NCBI GenBank assembly: GCA_022511125.1
Contig: JAFLSD010000003.1
Coordinates: forward strand, 62,001-126,000
DNA: 64,000 nt
Direction of reading: 5' to 3'
From: Paramuribaculum sp.
Lineage (GTDB): Bacteria; Bacteroidota; Bacteroidia; Bacteroidales; Muribaculaceae
Shown: positions 8,701 to 19,867 of the stretch, in pieces
How positions within the stretch are numbered: position 1 is the first letter of the stretch
Layout: each line of letters starts with the position of its first letter
The notes under the pieces: model-generated
Seen by the model: the letters and a program-made list of their open reading frames with translations, nothing else
Databases searched by the model: none
What the model was told of the DNA's origin: nothing
Made by a program: the position numbers and the translations under genes

Positions 8701-8815
8701 GCCCCGCACGCAGTAGCGTACGGGGTTACTTACGTAATCGTCCCGTTCCGGGACGGTCGCAACGAGATGCGGGGCGGAAGTGGTATGAGGGCGCGAATTA
8801 ATGAATCCTGCGGAT
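8701..8815. repeat. Structured repeat unit 2 (REP-like)
   Basis: Direct repeat of unit 1, offset by exactly 200 bp. It differs at 8765 (A for C), 8781 (T for G) and 8790 (G for A). None of these falls in the stems described for unit 1, so the same folds are possible. Confidence 0.75.
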
Positions 8816-8835
8816 ACATTAGTTGTTGGTGGTTA

Positions 8836-8868
8836 CCGGGCATAGGCGACAATGTCGCCAATACCCGG
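8836..8868. other. Long hairpin in the repeat island
   Basis: GGCGAC (8845-8850) pairs with GTCGCC (8854-8859) over an AAT loop. The outer arms CCGGGCAT (8836-8843) and ATACCCGG (8861-8868) extend it with one mismatch. It is not followed by a T-run on either strand. Confidence 0.6.
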
Positions 8869-8918
8869 CTATTGGTAAGGAATCCTGCGGATTCGGGGGA
8901 AGGGAGGGGATAATATAT

Positions 8919-8955
8919 GTCGGGGTCATGGACGTATGGAAGTCATGACCCCGAC
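8919..8955 (-). terminator. Hairpin downstream of lacZ
   Basis: A perfect 12-bp stem (GTCGGGGTCATG 8919-8930 with 8944-8955) and a 13-nt loop lie 15 bp past the lacZ stop. The following sequence on the minus strand is AT-rich but lacks a clean T-run, so termination is probable rather than certain. Confidence 0.5.
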
Positions 8956-8970
8956 AATTTACGGTCTATA

Positions 8971-12093
<3,123 letters not shown>

Positions 12094-12133
12094 TTATGGA
12101 TTAGATTCATTAATGTAAATTGGATTCAATATG

Positions 12134-12141
12134 CAAATATA
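12134..12141 (-). promoter_or_regulatory. -7 box of lacZ
   Basis: TATATTTG on the minus strand fits TAnnTTTG and would give a leader of about 45 nt before ATG 12081. I see no convincing -33 box. Confidence 0.45.
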
Positions 12142-12189
12142 ATAAAAAACTCCGAGGTTTCCTAACGGCAGGCGGCCACCGGTCAGGGA

Positions 12190-12615
12190 TCAGTCGATTT
12201 TGAGTATCCTTGTGCCGTCGGGGAGAACGGAAATAGTGACGTTGACAGTGTCGTCGGGGAGCAGTTCGAGGGCTTTGTCAGGCCATTCGATGAAGCAAAG
12301 CGCTCCCGAATAGAAATAATCCTCGGCACCTAAATCTTCCGCTTCGGCGAGGGATTTGATTCGGTAGAAGTCGAAGTGATAGATGAGCTCGGCCGTAGTG
12401 TCGGACCGGTATTCGTTGACGATGGCGAAAGTGGGCGATCCGGTAGCATCGTCGTTGACACCGAGTTCGCGGCAGAGAGCGTTGATGAATGTGGTTTTTC
12501 CGGCTCCCATCTCTCCTCTGAAAGCATAGACAGTGCGGTCGTCCATCAATTCGACGAACTCCTTGGCTGCCTCGGGCAGACGCTGAATAGACTCAATTTT
12601 TATTTCTTTTTCCAT
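12190..12615 (-). CDS. tsaE: tRNA t6A biosynthesis ATPase TsaE
   Basis: ATPase partner of TsaB/TsaD in making N6-threonylcarbamoyladenosine at tRNA position 37. It has 141 residues, the usual size. It shows the P-loop GEMGAGKTT (34-42), the TGSPTFAIVNEY switch motif, YHFDFYRI and a conserved FIEWPDK near the C-terminus. It lies 18 nt after the porX-like stop and is probably the last gene of the aroA-porX operon. Confidence 0.92.
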   Translation of the reverse strand: MEKEIKIESIQRLPEAAKEFVELMDDRTVYAFRGEMGAGKTTFINALCRELGVNDDATGSPTFAIVNEYRSDTTAELIYHFDFYRIKSLAEAEDLGAEDYFYSGALCFIEWPDKALELLPDDTVNVTISVLPDGTRILKID

Positions 12616-12633
12616 TAGATCGTTGATTTATTG

Positions 12634-14193
12634 TTATTTCGGTATCAATGTCACAGTAGGGACAAGCATTTCCTGCATCGAAACGCCTCCGTGCTGATAG
12701 GTGTCGTCGAAGAGCCGGGAATAATGATTGAAATTGTTGCGGTAGACAAAATAATCGGTCGAGCCGGCGAATATGAAGGATGTAGCGACTCCGGGGGAGG
12801 GAAGACCGTAGGCAGCCGGATCTTTGACTTCGAGCACGTTTTTCCCTTCGTAGTTGAGATGTCGTCCGACTTTATAACGCAATGTGTCGGAAGCCGTTTT
12901 GTCGGCCGCCACGCGCAGAGGCCTGTTCACTTTAATCGCTCCGTGATCGGTGGCGAGAACGACTTTTTCGCCGCGAGCGGCAATGCGCCTGAAAAGCTCG
13001 CCTACGGGAGAATGACGGAACCATGATTCGGCAAGGGAGCGGAATCCGGCTTCAGTGGAGGACAATTCCTTGACGGCCCGGGAGCTTGTCCGCTCATGGG
13101 AAAGCATGTCGATGAAATTGATAACCACCACTTTGAGCTTCCGCGATGTGACATCGGCGAAGGAGGCCAACAATTTTTCGCAGCTTTCGGAGTCGCGGAT
13201 GATAGCGTAGTATAAATCGTCGTCGATGCCGCAACGCCGGAGATAGAAACGGAGCAGCCGCTCCTCATTGAGGTTCTTACCTTCGGTATCGCTCTCGTCG
13301 ACCCACAGCTCGGGATACAAGCGGCTGACTTGGGCGGGAAGTAATCCGGCAAAGATGGAATTGCGGGCATATTGGGTTGTGGTGGGAAGAATCGAGCAAC
13401 AGATATCTTCCTCCATCCTGAATGAGGCTCCTATAATCGGGCGAAGCATGTTCCACTGGTCGAGGCGGAGGTTGTCGATCACCACAAGCCAGAGTTTTTC
13501 GCCGTTTTTTAGCAACGGGAGGACTTTCCGGTCGAGTATGCTGTGGGACATCAATATTTCGGGGTCATGGAGCCATGAGGGATAGTGGTTGCTCACAAAT
13601 CGAAAAAAGAGTCTTTCGGCCTCGTCGATCTGATCTTCGAGCATACTCCGCATTTCCCGGAGACTTTCGTCGGCCGTTTGTCCCGCCGACAGCTCCACCC
13701 GCCAGTAGACCAGCCGCACATAAAGTTCGCGCCAGTCAGAGAGGGAGCGGCAACGTCCTATCATCGAGGAAATTTCCCTGAAGTCGTCGACATAACGGGT
13801 CGCAGCCATTTCGGAGACCAAGCGGTTGCTGTCGATACATTTCTTGAGGGAGGAGAGTATCTGGCGTGGATGGACGGGCTTAATGAGATAGTCAGCAATC
13901 TTGCTTCCGATCGCCCGGTTCATAATATCTTCCTCCTCGCTTTTGGTAATCATGACCACGGGGATATGCGGCAACTTTTCTTTTATGACGGTGAGTGCAC
14001 GCAATCCGGAAATTCCGGGCATGTGCTCGTCGAGTATAACAAGATCGACATGGCTGCTGACGGCTGTTTCTATGGCATCGAGGCCGTTGTTGACGGTTAT
14101 CATGTCATATCCATGCTTTTCGAGAAACATGATATGGGGCTTTAGCATGTCGATTTCATCGTCGGCCCAAAGTATACGGGGTTTCTTTTCCAT
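12634..14193 (-). CDS. porX: PorX-like response regulator with PglZ domain
   Basis: A two-domain regulator of 519 residues. The N-terminal receiver domain (about 1-125) has the acidic pair Asp11/Asp12, the phospho-acceptor Asp55 in LVILDEHMPG and the lysine of YLIKPVHP. The long C-terminal part is an alkaline-phosphatase-superfamily PglZ domain with LWLVVIDNLRLDQW, ILPTTTQYARNS and VVLATDHGAI. This architecture is characteristic of PorX, which with PorY and SigP controls the type IX secretion system in Porphyromonas. Its start overlaps the porW-like stop (TAATG), so translation is probably coupled. The family is clear. Whether this genome has a type IX system cannot be seen from this window. 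Confidence 0.85.
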   Translation of the reverse strand: MEKKPRILWADDEIDMLKPHIMFLEKHGYDMITVNNGLDAIETAVSSHVDLVILDEHMPGISGLRALTVIKEKLPHIPVVMITKSEEEDIMNRAIGSKIADYLIKPVHPRQILSSLKKCIDSNRLVSEMAATRYVDDFREISSMIGRCRSLSDWRELYVRLVYWRVELSAGQTADESLREMRSMLEDQIDEAERLFFRFVSNHYPSWLHDPEILMSHSILDRKVLPLLKNGEKLWLVVIDNLRLDQWNMLRPIIGASFRMEEDICCSILPTTTQYARNSIFAGLLPAQVSRLYPELWVDESDTEGKNLNEERLLRFYLRRCGIDDDLYYAIIRDSESCEKLLASFADVTSRKLKVVVINFIDMLSHERTSSRAVKELSSTEAGFRSLAESWFRHSPVGELFRRIAARGEKVVLATDHGAIKVNRPLRVAADKTASDTLRYKVGRHLNYEGKNVLEVKDPAAYGLPSPGVATSFIFAGSTDYFVYRNNFNHYSRLFDDTYQHGGVSMQEMLVPTVTLIPK

Positions 14194-17036
14194 TATTCCT
14201 GCCGGGGTTGTGTTGAATCATCGGGTTCGTCGTCAAATTCACCGTACATTTCTTGGGGTGAAGGATATTCGTTGTCGGGCAATACCGCTCGGTGGACGTC
14301 GGTGTCGGTTTTCATTTCCAGCGCTTCGAGATAGTCGGCGAGAGAGCGGCCACCATTCAGCAGCAGATTGAAATCGCCTTCGGAAATGACCACCACGCGG
14401 GCCTCTTCGGGGAGAAGAGGGGGCAAAGCGGACGAGACGAGGGTATGGTAGTGTTCGGCATCCTGACGGTTGTCGAATCCGGCGAGCCTCACCACGGCAA
14501 TGCGGCCGTAGCGGTTGAGGGAAATATCGAAATCTCGTACGGTGAATGTGTTGAAATTATAACGCGCTATCTCAAAGAGCATAGAGTTGGGATCGACGAT
14601 GTCGGCCGGGAAAGCGATAAGTACGAAATGGGGGGCGTTTTCGTCGAAAGCGAAATCGAGCCCTTGAGGCGTCGGGGTCGAGACAGCTGCAGAATCGGCA
14701 AAAAGGCGCGTCTGCATCCAACCTGTAAGGTTTCCTTCGCCTACTGCAAGCTGTCGTCCGCTATCGAGCTGTCGGAGCCATTCGGCGGAGAGGGGCGATA
14801 CATCCGCGGAGGGATATTTTTCGGTAATCTCGCGCAGTAGTTCGCTCACTTTCAGTGGCTGTTGGGCGGTGACATAGGTCAGCGCCTCAAGGAAGATGAA
14901 TTTAGGCAAAATCGGGCTCAAAGGATAGTTTTTTCTTGCGAAGGCCACGTTTTCGAGCACTTTGCCGTTACGGTTTTCAAGATAGTTGCGGTAGGTATCT
15001 TCATAGAGTTTCTCCTGATTGGCATTCATTTCTTTCAGGTGGTCGATATAGCGCGGATCTTTCACTGCGACACCTTCGGGACTCTCGGGAAATTCACTCA
15101 AAATCATCTCCCGCCAGCGTTGTGCGTCGGAATTTTTGTTGTCAGCAGAAGCCATCATGAAGAGATTGTAGAGGACGTCTTTTCGCCTCGCGTCGTCGGG
15201 GAATTCTTTCAAAAATCTCAGCCAAGCCGCCGAGGCCGAGGCGTTGTCATCTAGTTCGTTTTTCAGTAACAATCCCATTTCAAACAGGGCATCGGCTATC
15301 TGCGCCTTGAGCTTCAGTTTATCTTCTTCAGCGAAAGGTATGTCTTTCAGGTAGTATTCTCTGGTGTATATTCCGGGGAGGGTGTCGGACAGCTCGGTTA
15401 GGTCGCCGGATTGCCGAGCAGCGGGGTCATCGGTGAACTCCGCAGGGTTGTTTCTTTCGGATCTTCTCCAATTGTCCTCCTGTCGGCGGTTTCCCCAGAG
15501 GCGACGGAATTCCTGCTTGCCCTGCTCGCGCAGAGTGGGATTGTAGAAGTACCATTGGGTTTCGGCGCCGGCGGGTCGGATTTGGGGAGTAATGATGGCT
15601 TGTCCGGTAGTTCCACTCACAGCTATCGGCTGATTCCTGGCCTGTTCCAAGCGTTCTTTTTCCCGCTCCAGCCGTTCTTTTTCCTCTTTTTTCAAGCGTT
15701 CTATCTTCTTGTCGACGATAGCGTAGATCTCGGGGCGCGGAAGCTCGGCAAGGCGTAGCAGCGAGTCGTCGACGGCTATAGTGTTGGAATAAACGGCCAG
15801 CTTATCGAGGATATCCGACTTCTCTCTGAGTTCTTTTATTCCGGCATAGTTTTCAGGTAGGATATTGACAGCCATGGCGTAGTTGGGCTGTGCCTTGTCG
15901 TAGCGGGCTGTTCGGAAATAGAGGTTCCCCAGAGCGACGGCGGCGAGAGCCATGTCGGTCGATTTCCGTTGGGACAGACCGATAGCTTTGGCGAGCGATT
16001 CTTCCGCCTTCGCAGTGTCGCCCGTGGCCAGGTAGATATTTCCCATGGCATAATATATCTGATCGAGGTATTGGGAGTTGCTTTCGTAGCGTGCAAGCTT
16101 GCCGAGCGATTTCAGCTCGTCCTGCATAGTCTTGCGGTCGATATCACTGCCGGTAATGGCTTCACTACGCCTAATCCGCGCATTGAACCTCATGGCGTGG
16201 GGAGCCGAAGGGGTCTTTTCTATTTTCTCAAATTCTCTGCGTGCTTCCGGAAAATTGCCTTCGCGCAAATAAAGTTGTCCGAGGAGATATCGGAGTCGTT
16301 GGCTCTGCCTTCCGGAGGCATATCGGGCGGCCTCCTTAAGTGAAGGTATCGCTTCGGCATATCTTCCGCGGGCAATATCTATTTCGGCGCGGACAAACGC
16401 ATATTCACCTTTCAGAGTTCCGTTGGTGAGGTCGGCTGTTCGCACTCTTTTCAGGACAGCGTCGGCCTCGTTTACCCTCTTGGCCGCACAGTAAGAACGG
16501 GCGAGCCAAATTCGGGCTTCCGTGACGGTGGAGGGCAACCAGGTGAAGTGGTTGGTGATGTAGAAGAAAGTGGAAGCAGCTCCTAAGAAATCGCCGTCCA
16601 TGAACTGACTTTTCGCCATGAGCATCCATGCGTTGTGGAGGAACGGATTGTATTCCTCGCGTTTGAGCCACTCGCGATATTCGGGGTCGTTCTTGTGGCC
16701 GGGTTCTCGGCGCGGCCGTTTTTTAATGGATCTCAACTGGATGGCTTTCTGCGATTTTTCGATAGACCGGGTGAAAGACCCCGCAGGCTGAGGGAATTCG
16801 CCGTTTCCTCTCATCTCGGCCGGGTGTAGGGGCAAAAGACGGCTGTAATCGTCCTGATAGTCTTTCTCCATCGCAGCCACAGTTTCGTCGTAATGCTCCT
16901 TCCCGTTGAAATATACGTTATAGCGCGTGATGAAAGCCTGATAGTTTCTCGTGGCGGAGGTGTTTTTTCTGACCGTGCATCCGCCTGCGGCTATCAAAGA
17001 GGAAGATATGAGCAGAAATAAGAGCAGCCGGTTCAC
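14193..17036 (-). CDS. porW: PorW/SprE-like TPR lipoprotein
   Basis: A lipoprotein of 947 residues with a lipobox (LIAAGGC), many TPR-like helical repeats (about 140-500), a charged coiled-coil segment rich in Lys/Glu/Arg (around 520-570) and a C-terminal SPOR-like region. The N-terminal signature NYQAFITRYNVYFNGKEHYDE resembles SprE/PorW, an outer-membrane lipoprotein of the type IX secretion machinery. I place the start at GTG 17036, not the far-upstream in-frame ATG at 17318 inside the permease gene, because GTG overlaps the permease stop as GTGA and leads directly into a lipoprotein signal peptide. The adjacent porX-like gene supports the assignment. The alternative is a generic TPR lipoprotein. 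Confidence 0.65.
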   Translation of the reverse strand: MNRLLLFLLISSSLIAAGGCTVRKNTSATRNYQAFITRYNVYFNGKEHYDETVAAMEKDYQDDYSRLLPLHPAEMRGNGEFPQPAGSFTRSIEKSQKAIQLRSIKKRPRREPGHKNDPEYREWLKREEYNPFLHNAWMLMAKSQFMDGDFLGAASTFFYITNHFTWLPSTVTEARIWLARSYCAAKRVNEADAVLKRVRTADLTNGTLKGEYAFVRAEIDIARGRYAEAIPSLKEAARYASGRQSQRLRYLLGQLYLREGNFPEARREFEKIEKTPSAPHAMRFNARIRRSEAITGSDIDRKTMQDELKSLGKLARYESNSQYLDQIYYAMGNIYLATGDTAKAEESLAKAIGLSQRKSTDMALAAVALGNLYFRTARYDKAQPNYAMAVNILPENYAGIKELREKSDILDKLAVYSNTIAVDDSLLRLAELPRPEIYAIVDKKIERLKKEEKERLEREKERLEQARNQPIAVSGTTGQAIITPQIRPAGAETQWYFYNPTLREQGKQEFRRLWGNRRQEDNWRRSERNNPAEFTDDPAARQSGDLTELSDTLPGIYTREYYLKDIPFAEEDKLKLKAQIADALFEMGLLLKNELDDNASASAAWLRFLKEFPDDARRKDVLYNLFMMASADNKNSDAQRWREMILSEFPESPEGVAVKDPRYIDHLKEMNANQEKLYEDTYRNYLENRNGKVLENVAFARKNYPLSPILPKFIFLEALTYVTAQQPLKVSELLREITEKYPSADVSPLSAEWLRQLDSGRQLAVGEGNLTGWMQTRLFADSAAVSTPTPQGLDFAFDENAPHFVLIAFPADIVDPNSMLFEIARYNFNTFTVRDFDISLNRYGRIAVVRLAGFDNRQDAEHYHTLVSSALPPLLPEEARVVVISEGDFNLLLNGGRSLADYLEALEMKTDTDVHRAVLPDNEYPSPQEMYGEFDDEPDDSTQPRQE

Positions 17037-17866
17037 GAGCGTCGTATTCGTTGAAGATTGATTTGACGCCTGATGTTGAATGTCAGGGCAACGACTATAT
17101 AGACGGCCGCCATCAACAGCACAATCAGCGCAGAACAAGGCACATCGACGACGGCGGCAAGCATCAGTCCTCCCACGCAGCACGCCAACGACACGAGTGC
17201 AGAAATAACCATCATCTTGCCGAAGCGGTTGCAGAAATATTCTGCCGTGAGCTGGGGCAGGGCGAGCATGGACATCAGAAGCATCACTCCCACCAATCTT
17301 ATAGTCAATACTATGCAAATAGCGGTCAGCACAGTCATGGATAAGCTGATAAATCTTACGGGAAGACCTATCACACGCGAGAAATCCCTGTCGAACGCAA
17401 CCGATATGATCTTATGATAGAAGATGACGAAAAACAATACGAGGATCGCCAAGAATATGGCGAAGCTCCAGAGATCTCCTTTGCCGATTGTCAGCACGTT
17501 TCCGAACAGGAACGAATTGAGCTCGGGGACATATCCCGGGGTTAGAAAGACGAAAAGTATACCGATCGCCATTCCGATCGCCCAGATCACCGCTATAGCC
17601 GAATCCTCCCTTACCCTGCCTCTTGTCGACATCAATTCCACTCCCAAAGATGAAGCCACGGCAAAAATTCCGGCGGTAAGGACAGGGCTGATTCCGAGGA
17701 AATATCCCAATCCCAATCCTCCGAAGCATGCATGAGTGACTCCGCCGCTTATCGAAACCAGTCTCCTCGTGACGATATATGTGCCTATCAGCGCCGAGGC
17801 TATGCTGATCAGTATCAGGCCGGCGAGCGCGTTTTTGAAGAATGTGTATTCAAACAGCTCAGCCAT
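17033..17866 (-). CDS. Metal ABC transporter permease (ZnuB/MntB type)
   Basis: Inner-membrane permease of the ABC-3 family, which imports zinc, manganese or iron with a separate ATPase and binding protein. It has 277 residues with about eight hydrophobic segments and the family motifs SGGVTHACFGGLGLGYF, REDSAIAVIWAIGMAIG, AFDRDFSRVIGL and LLMSMLALPQLTA. The ATPase and binding protein are not in this window. It begins 3 nt after the stop of the small Cys/His protein and ends overlapping the porW-like start. The metal cannot be told from sequence. Confidence 0.85.
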   Translation of the reverse strand: MAELFEYTFFKNALAGLILISIASALIGTYIVTRRLVSISGGVTHACFGGLGLGYFLGISPVLTAGIFAVASSLGVELMSTRGRVREDSAIAVIWAIGMAIGILFVFLTPGYVPELNSFLFGNVLTIGKGDLWSFAIFLAILVLFFVIFYHKIISVAFDRDFSRVIGLPVRFISLSMTVLTAICIVLTIRLVGVMLLMSMLALPQLTAEYFCNRFGKMMVISALVSLACCVGGLMLAAVVDVPCSALIVLLMAAVYIVVALTFNIRRQINLQRIRRS

Positions 17867-17869
17867 AGA

Positions 17870-18280
17870 TTATGCCGTTTGTTGCCGCGCTTCGGCGACC
17901 ATCATTAACAGTTCGTCGCGGATGATAGCCGGAAGCTCTATGCCCCGCATCTGAATGCTCCGCGCCCAGCCCGCTATATCAGCAGGGAGAAGAGTGACAA
18001 GTACCTCGCGGAATTGCTCTATGGCCTCCTCTGAATAGTCGTCGCGCGACACTCCCTTGTAAGCGTCGAGTTCTTCGTCGTCGTAATATTCTATTTCCTC
18101 CCCGATGGACACCGTGAGCGAATCTTTTTCGCACACGAGATGTAGTCCGCAGCAACCAGATTCACTTTGCACGGGAGCAGATTCGTCCACAGGGGTTTCG
18201 GCTTTCGCCGGCCGGTCGGTAAGATAGAGTATAAGACCGACCACGATTAACGCCGCCAATATGATTAATGCGGCCGTCAT
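17870..18280 (-). CDS. Small membrane-anchored Cys/His protein, unknown function
   Basis: I do not recognise a characterised family. The 136-residue protein has one N-terminal transmembrane segment (about 3-20), a short acidic linker, then the compact motif CCGLHLVC (around 43-50). This is followed by a strongly acidic run (EEIEYYDDEELDAY) and a helical C-terminal half. The Cys-Cys-x-x-His-x-x-Cys arrangement could bind a metal. It lies between aroA (ATGA overlap with the aroA stop) and a metal permease gene (3 nt gap), so it is translated as part of the operon. A role in metal handling is inference from motif and context. Confidence 0.7.
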   Translation of the reverse strand: MTAALIILAALIVVGLILYLTDRPAKAETPVDESAPVQSESGCCGLHLVCEKDSLTVSIGEEIEYYDDEELDAYKGVSRDDYSEEAIEQFREVLVTLLPADIAGWARSIQMRGIELPAIIRDELLMMVAEARQQTA

Positions 18281-19560
18281 GCCTGATCCTCCGTTTCATT
18301 TTCTCCGAGCGGAGCTTCGGCGGTCGCGGTCACTTCCTCGACTTTAAAGCCGGCGTTTTTGAGATCGTCCCAATATCCGGGGTAGGATTTGCTCACCACA
18401 TCGGCGTTCCTTATTATTATTCCAGGAATAAAAAGAGCTACGGGCGCGAACGACAATGCCATTCGGTGGTCGTCGTATGTATCGAACACCGGCATTTCCC
18501 TGACAGGACATCTCTCATCTTCCCACGATATGATATCGTCGCTTTCTATCTCGAGCACTATGCCAACCCTATAGAGTTCCGTTTTAAGAGCCTCGATTCG
18601 GTCGGTTTCCTTTATCCTGAGACTGGCCACTCCCGTCAGACGGAACGGAATACCGAGCATGGCGCAGGTCACCACGACGGTCTGAGTCAGATCGGGCGTA
18701 TCGCTCATGTCGGCTATGAACCTCGGCACTCCGTCGGGAGAAGCCACAAGATCCACTCCACCCTCTTCTCCGTCGAACTCGGTGTTTACCCCCAGATTTT
18801 CATATAGCCTTATGACTCTGCTGTCGCCTTGGAGGCTGAAGCGTTGCAATCCGTCGAGTGTCACCCATCCGGAGGTCAACGCTTCTATTTCGTACCAATA
18901 GGAAGCGGCACTCCAATCTCCCTCAACCGTGAAGTCGGTAGCCTGATACTGTCCTTTCTTTATCCGGATTTCGTTTCCTTCCATTTCGGCGTCTGCACCC
19001 CATATCTTCATCATTTCAATAGTCATCCTGATATAGGGTAGGGACTTGATCTCCCCTTCGAGCGTTACAGTCAGACCATTCTCCATCAGCGGGCCGACCA
19101 TGAGCAATGCAGAGATGAACTGCGAGCTCACATCGGAACGTATGGTTATCGAACCTCCATTAAGCCGATTCCCTTTGATTTTCAATGGCGGAAACCCTTC
19201 CTGACCTTCATATTCTATGGAGGCACCGCAAGCTTTCAGAGCATCCACCAGCTCGCCAATGGGGCGCTGTCTCATCCGTTCGCTGCCGTCCAAGACGACC
19301 TCACACCCGGGCTGCGCCGCATAATAAGCTGTCAGAAACCTCATGGCCGTTCCAGCCGCTCCCACATTGACACTGCCGTCGGTTTTCCCCAGACCCGCCA
19401 TCATGGCTTTCGTGTCGTCGCAGTCTGCCACTTCTTTCAAAGGCAGTGGGTCGGTTGTCAGAGCGTTAAGCATGAGGGCGCGATTGCTGACGCTCTTCGA
19501 CAGGGGCAGCTTTACGCGTGCCTGCAATAAATCTTCCGGAGGGAATATGCGGTAATCCAT
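18277..19560 (-). CDS. aroA: 3-phosphoshikimate 1-carboxyvinyltransferase (EPSP synthase)
   Basis: Sixth step of the shikimate pathway, joining shikimate-3-phosphate and PEP. It has 427 residues, the normal length. Family motifs are PLSKSVSNRALMLNAL, GAAGTAMRFLTAYYA, DGSERMRQRPIGELVDAL, RIKETDRIEALKTEL and YDDHRMALSFAPVAL. It is the first gene of the minus-strand operon, which continues through the small Cys/His protein, metal permease, porW-like, porX-like and tsaE genes. Its stop overlaps the next start (ATGA). Confidence 0.95.
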   Translation of the reverse strand: MDYRIFPPEDLLQARVKLPLSKSVSNRALMLNALTTDPLPLKEVADCDDTKAMMAGLGKTDGSVNVGAAGTAMRFLTAYYAAQPGCEVVLDGSERMRQRPIGELVDALKACGASIEYEGQEGFPPLKIKGNRLNGGSITIRSDVSSQFISALLMVGPLMENGLTVTLEGEIKSLPYIRMTIEMMKIWGADAEMEGNEIRIKKGQYQATDFTVEGDWSAASYWYEIEALTSGWVTLDGLQRFSLQGDSRVIRLYENLGVNTEFDGEEGGVDLVASPDGVPRFIADMSDTPDLTQTVVVTCAMLGIPFRLTGVASLRIKETDRIEALKTELYRVGIVLEIESDDIISWEDERCPVREMPVFDTYDDHRMALSFAPVALFIPGIIIRNADVVSKSYPGYWDDLKNAGFKVEEVTATAEAPLGENETEDQA

Positions 19561-19867
19561 AGCTCGTTAAACATTCTTATGTGAACCTAACCGCAAATTT
19601 AATCATTTTTTCTCATCTGTCACCCTCCCAGCGTCATATTTCCCATAAACCGCGAGTCTAAGATTTTCCATTTCGTATTGCCTTTAAAAATATAATTCCC
19701 CATCTGCTGTTTTGTCGATTATTACAACATAACGACATGAAATAATAGTAGGTAAAATCGCATAATTTTTTTAATCCTTTCTTTTGCGCTTTTTTTGATT
19801 CGGGAGGTCATAAATCGCGGATTGTTTGTAACTTTGCAATCTCAACTATACGGAATCAAACGACGTC
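19561..19867. other. Divergent intergenic region aroA/cvpA
   Basis: These 307 bp are AT-rich and hold no supported gene. They must carry the aroA promoter (minus) and the cvpA promoter (plus). On the plus strand, TAACTTTG at 19829-19836 is a good -7 box for cvpA. I could not pick out a convincing aroA promoter. Confidence 0.55.
19829..19836 (+). promoter_or_regulatory. -7 box upstream of cvpA-suf
   Basis: TAACTTTG fits the Bacteroidetes -7 consensus, 32 nt before the cvpA ATG. It may also drive the suf genes, because the gap from cvpA to sufB is only 23 nt. Confidence 0.55.

Larger units (their letters stand above)
3599..8970. mobile_element. Phage-derived island beside tRNA-Pro
   Basis: Between tRNA-Pro and the beta-galactosidase gene, all genes read on the plus strand and look phage-derived: an XRE-like regulator, a virion-like protein and a large terminase, followed by about 470 bp of structured repeats. 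No integrase, portal, capsid or lysis gene is present in the interval. The coding strand is strikingly purine-rich compared with the flanks. The block could be a prophage remnant, part of a phage satellite, or a domesticated module. Boundaries are approximate. Confidence 0.55.
8500..8970. other. Gene-free repeat island between terminase and lacZ
   Basis: No coding sequence is supported here. The interval holds two near-identical 115-bp units exactly 200 bp apart, a third short copy of their 3' part (8881-8910, matching from 8604), and separate hairpins at 8836-8868 and 8919-8955. Part of this probably ends transcription from both sides. Confidence 0.7.
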
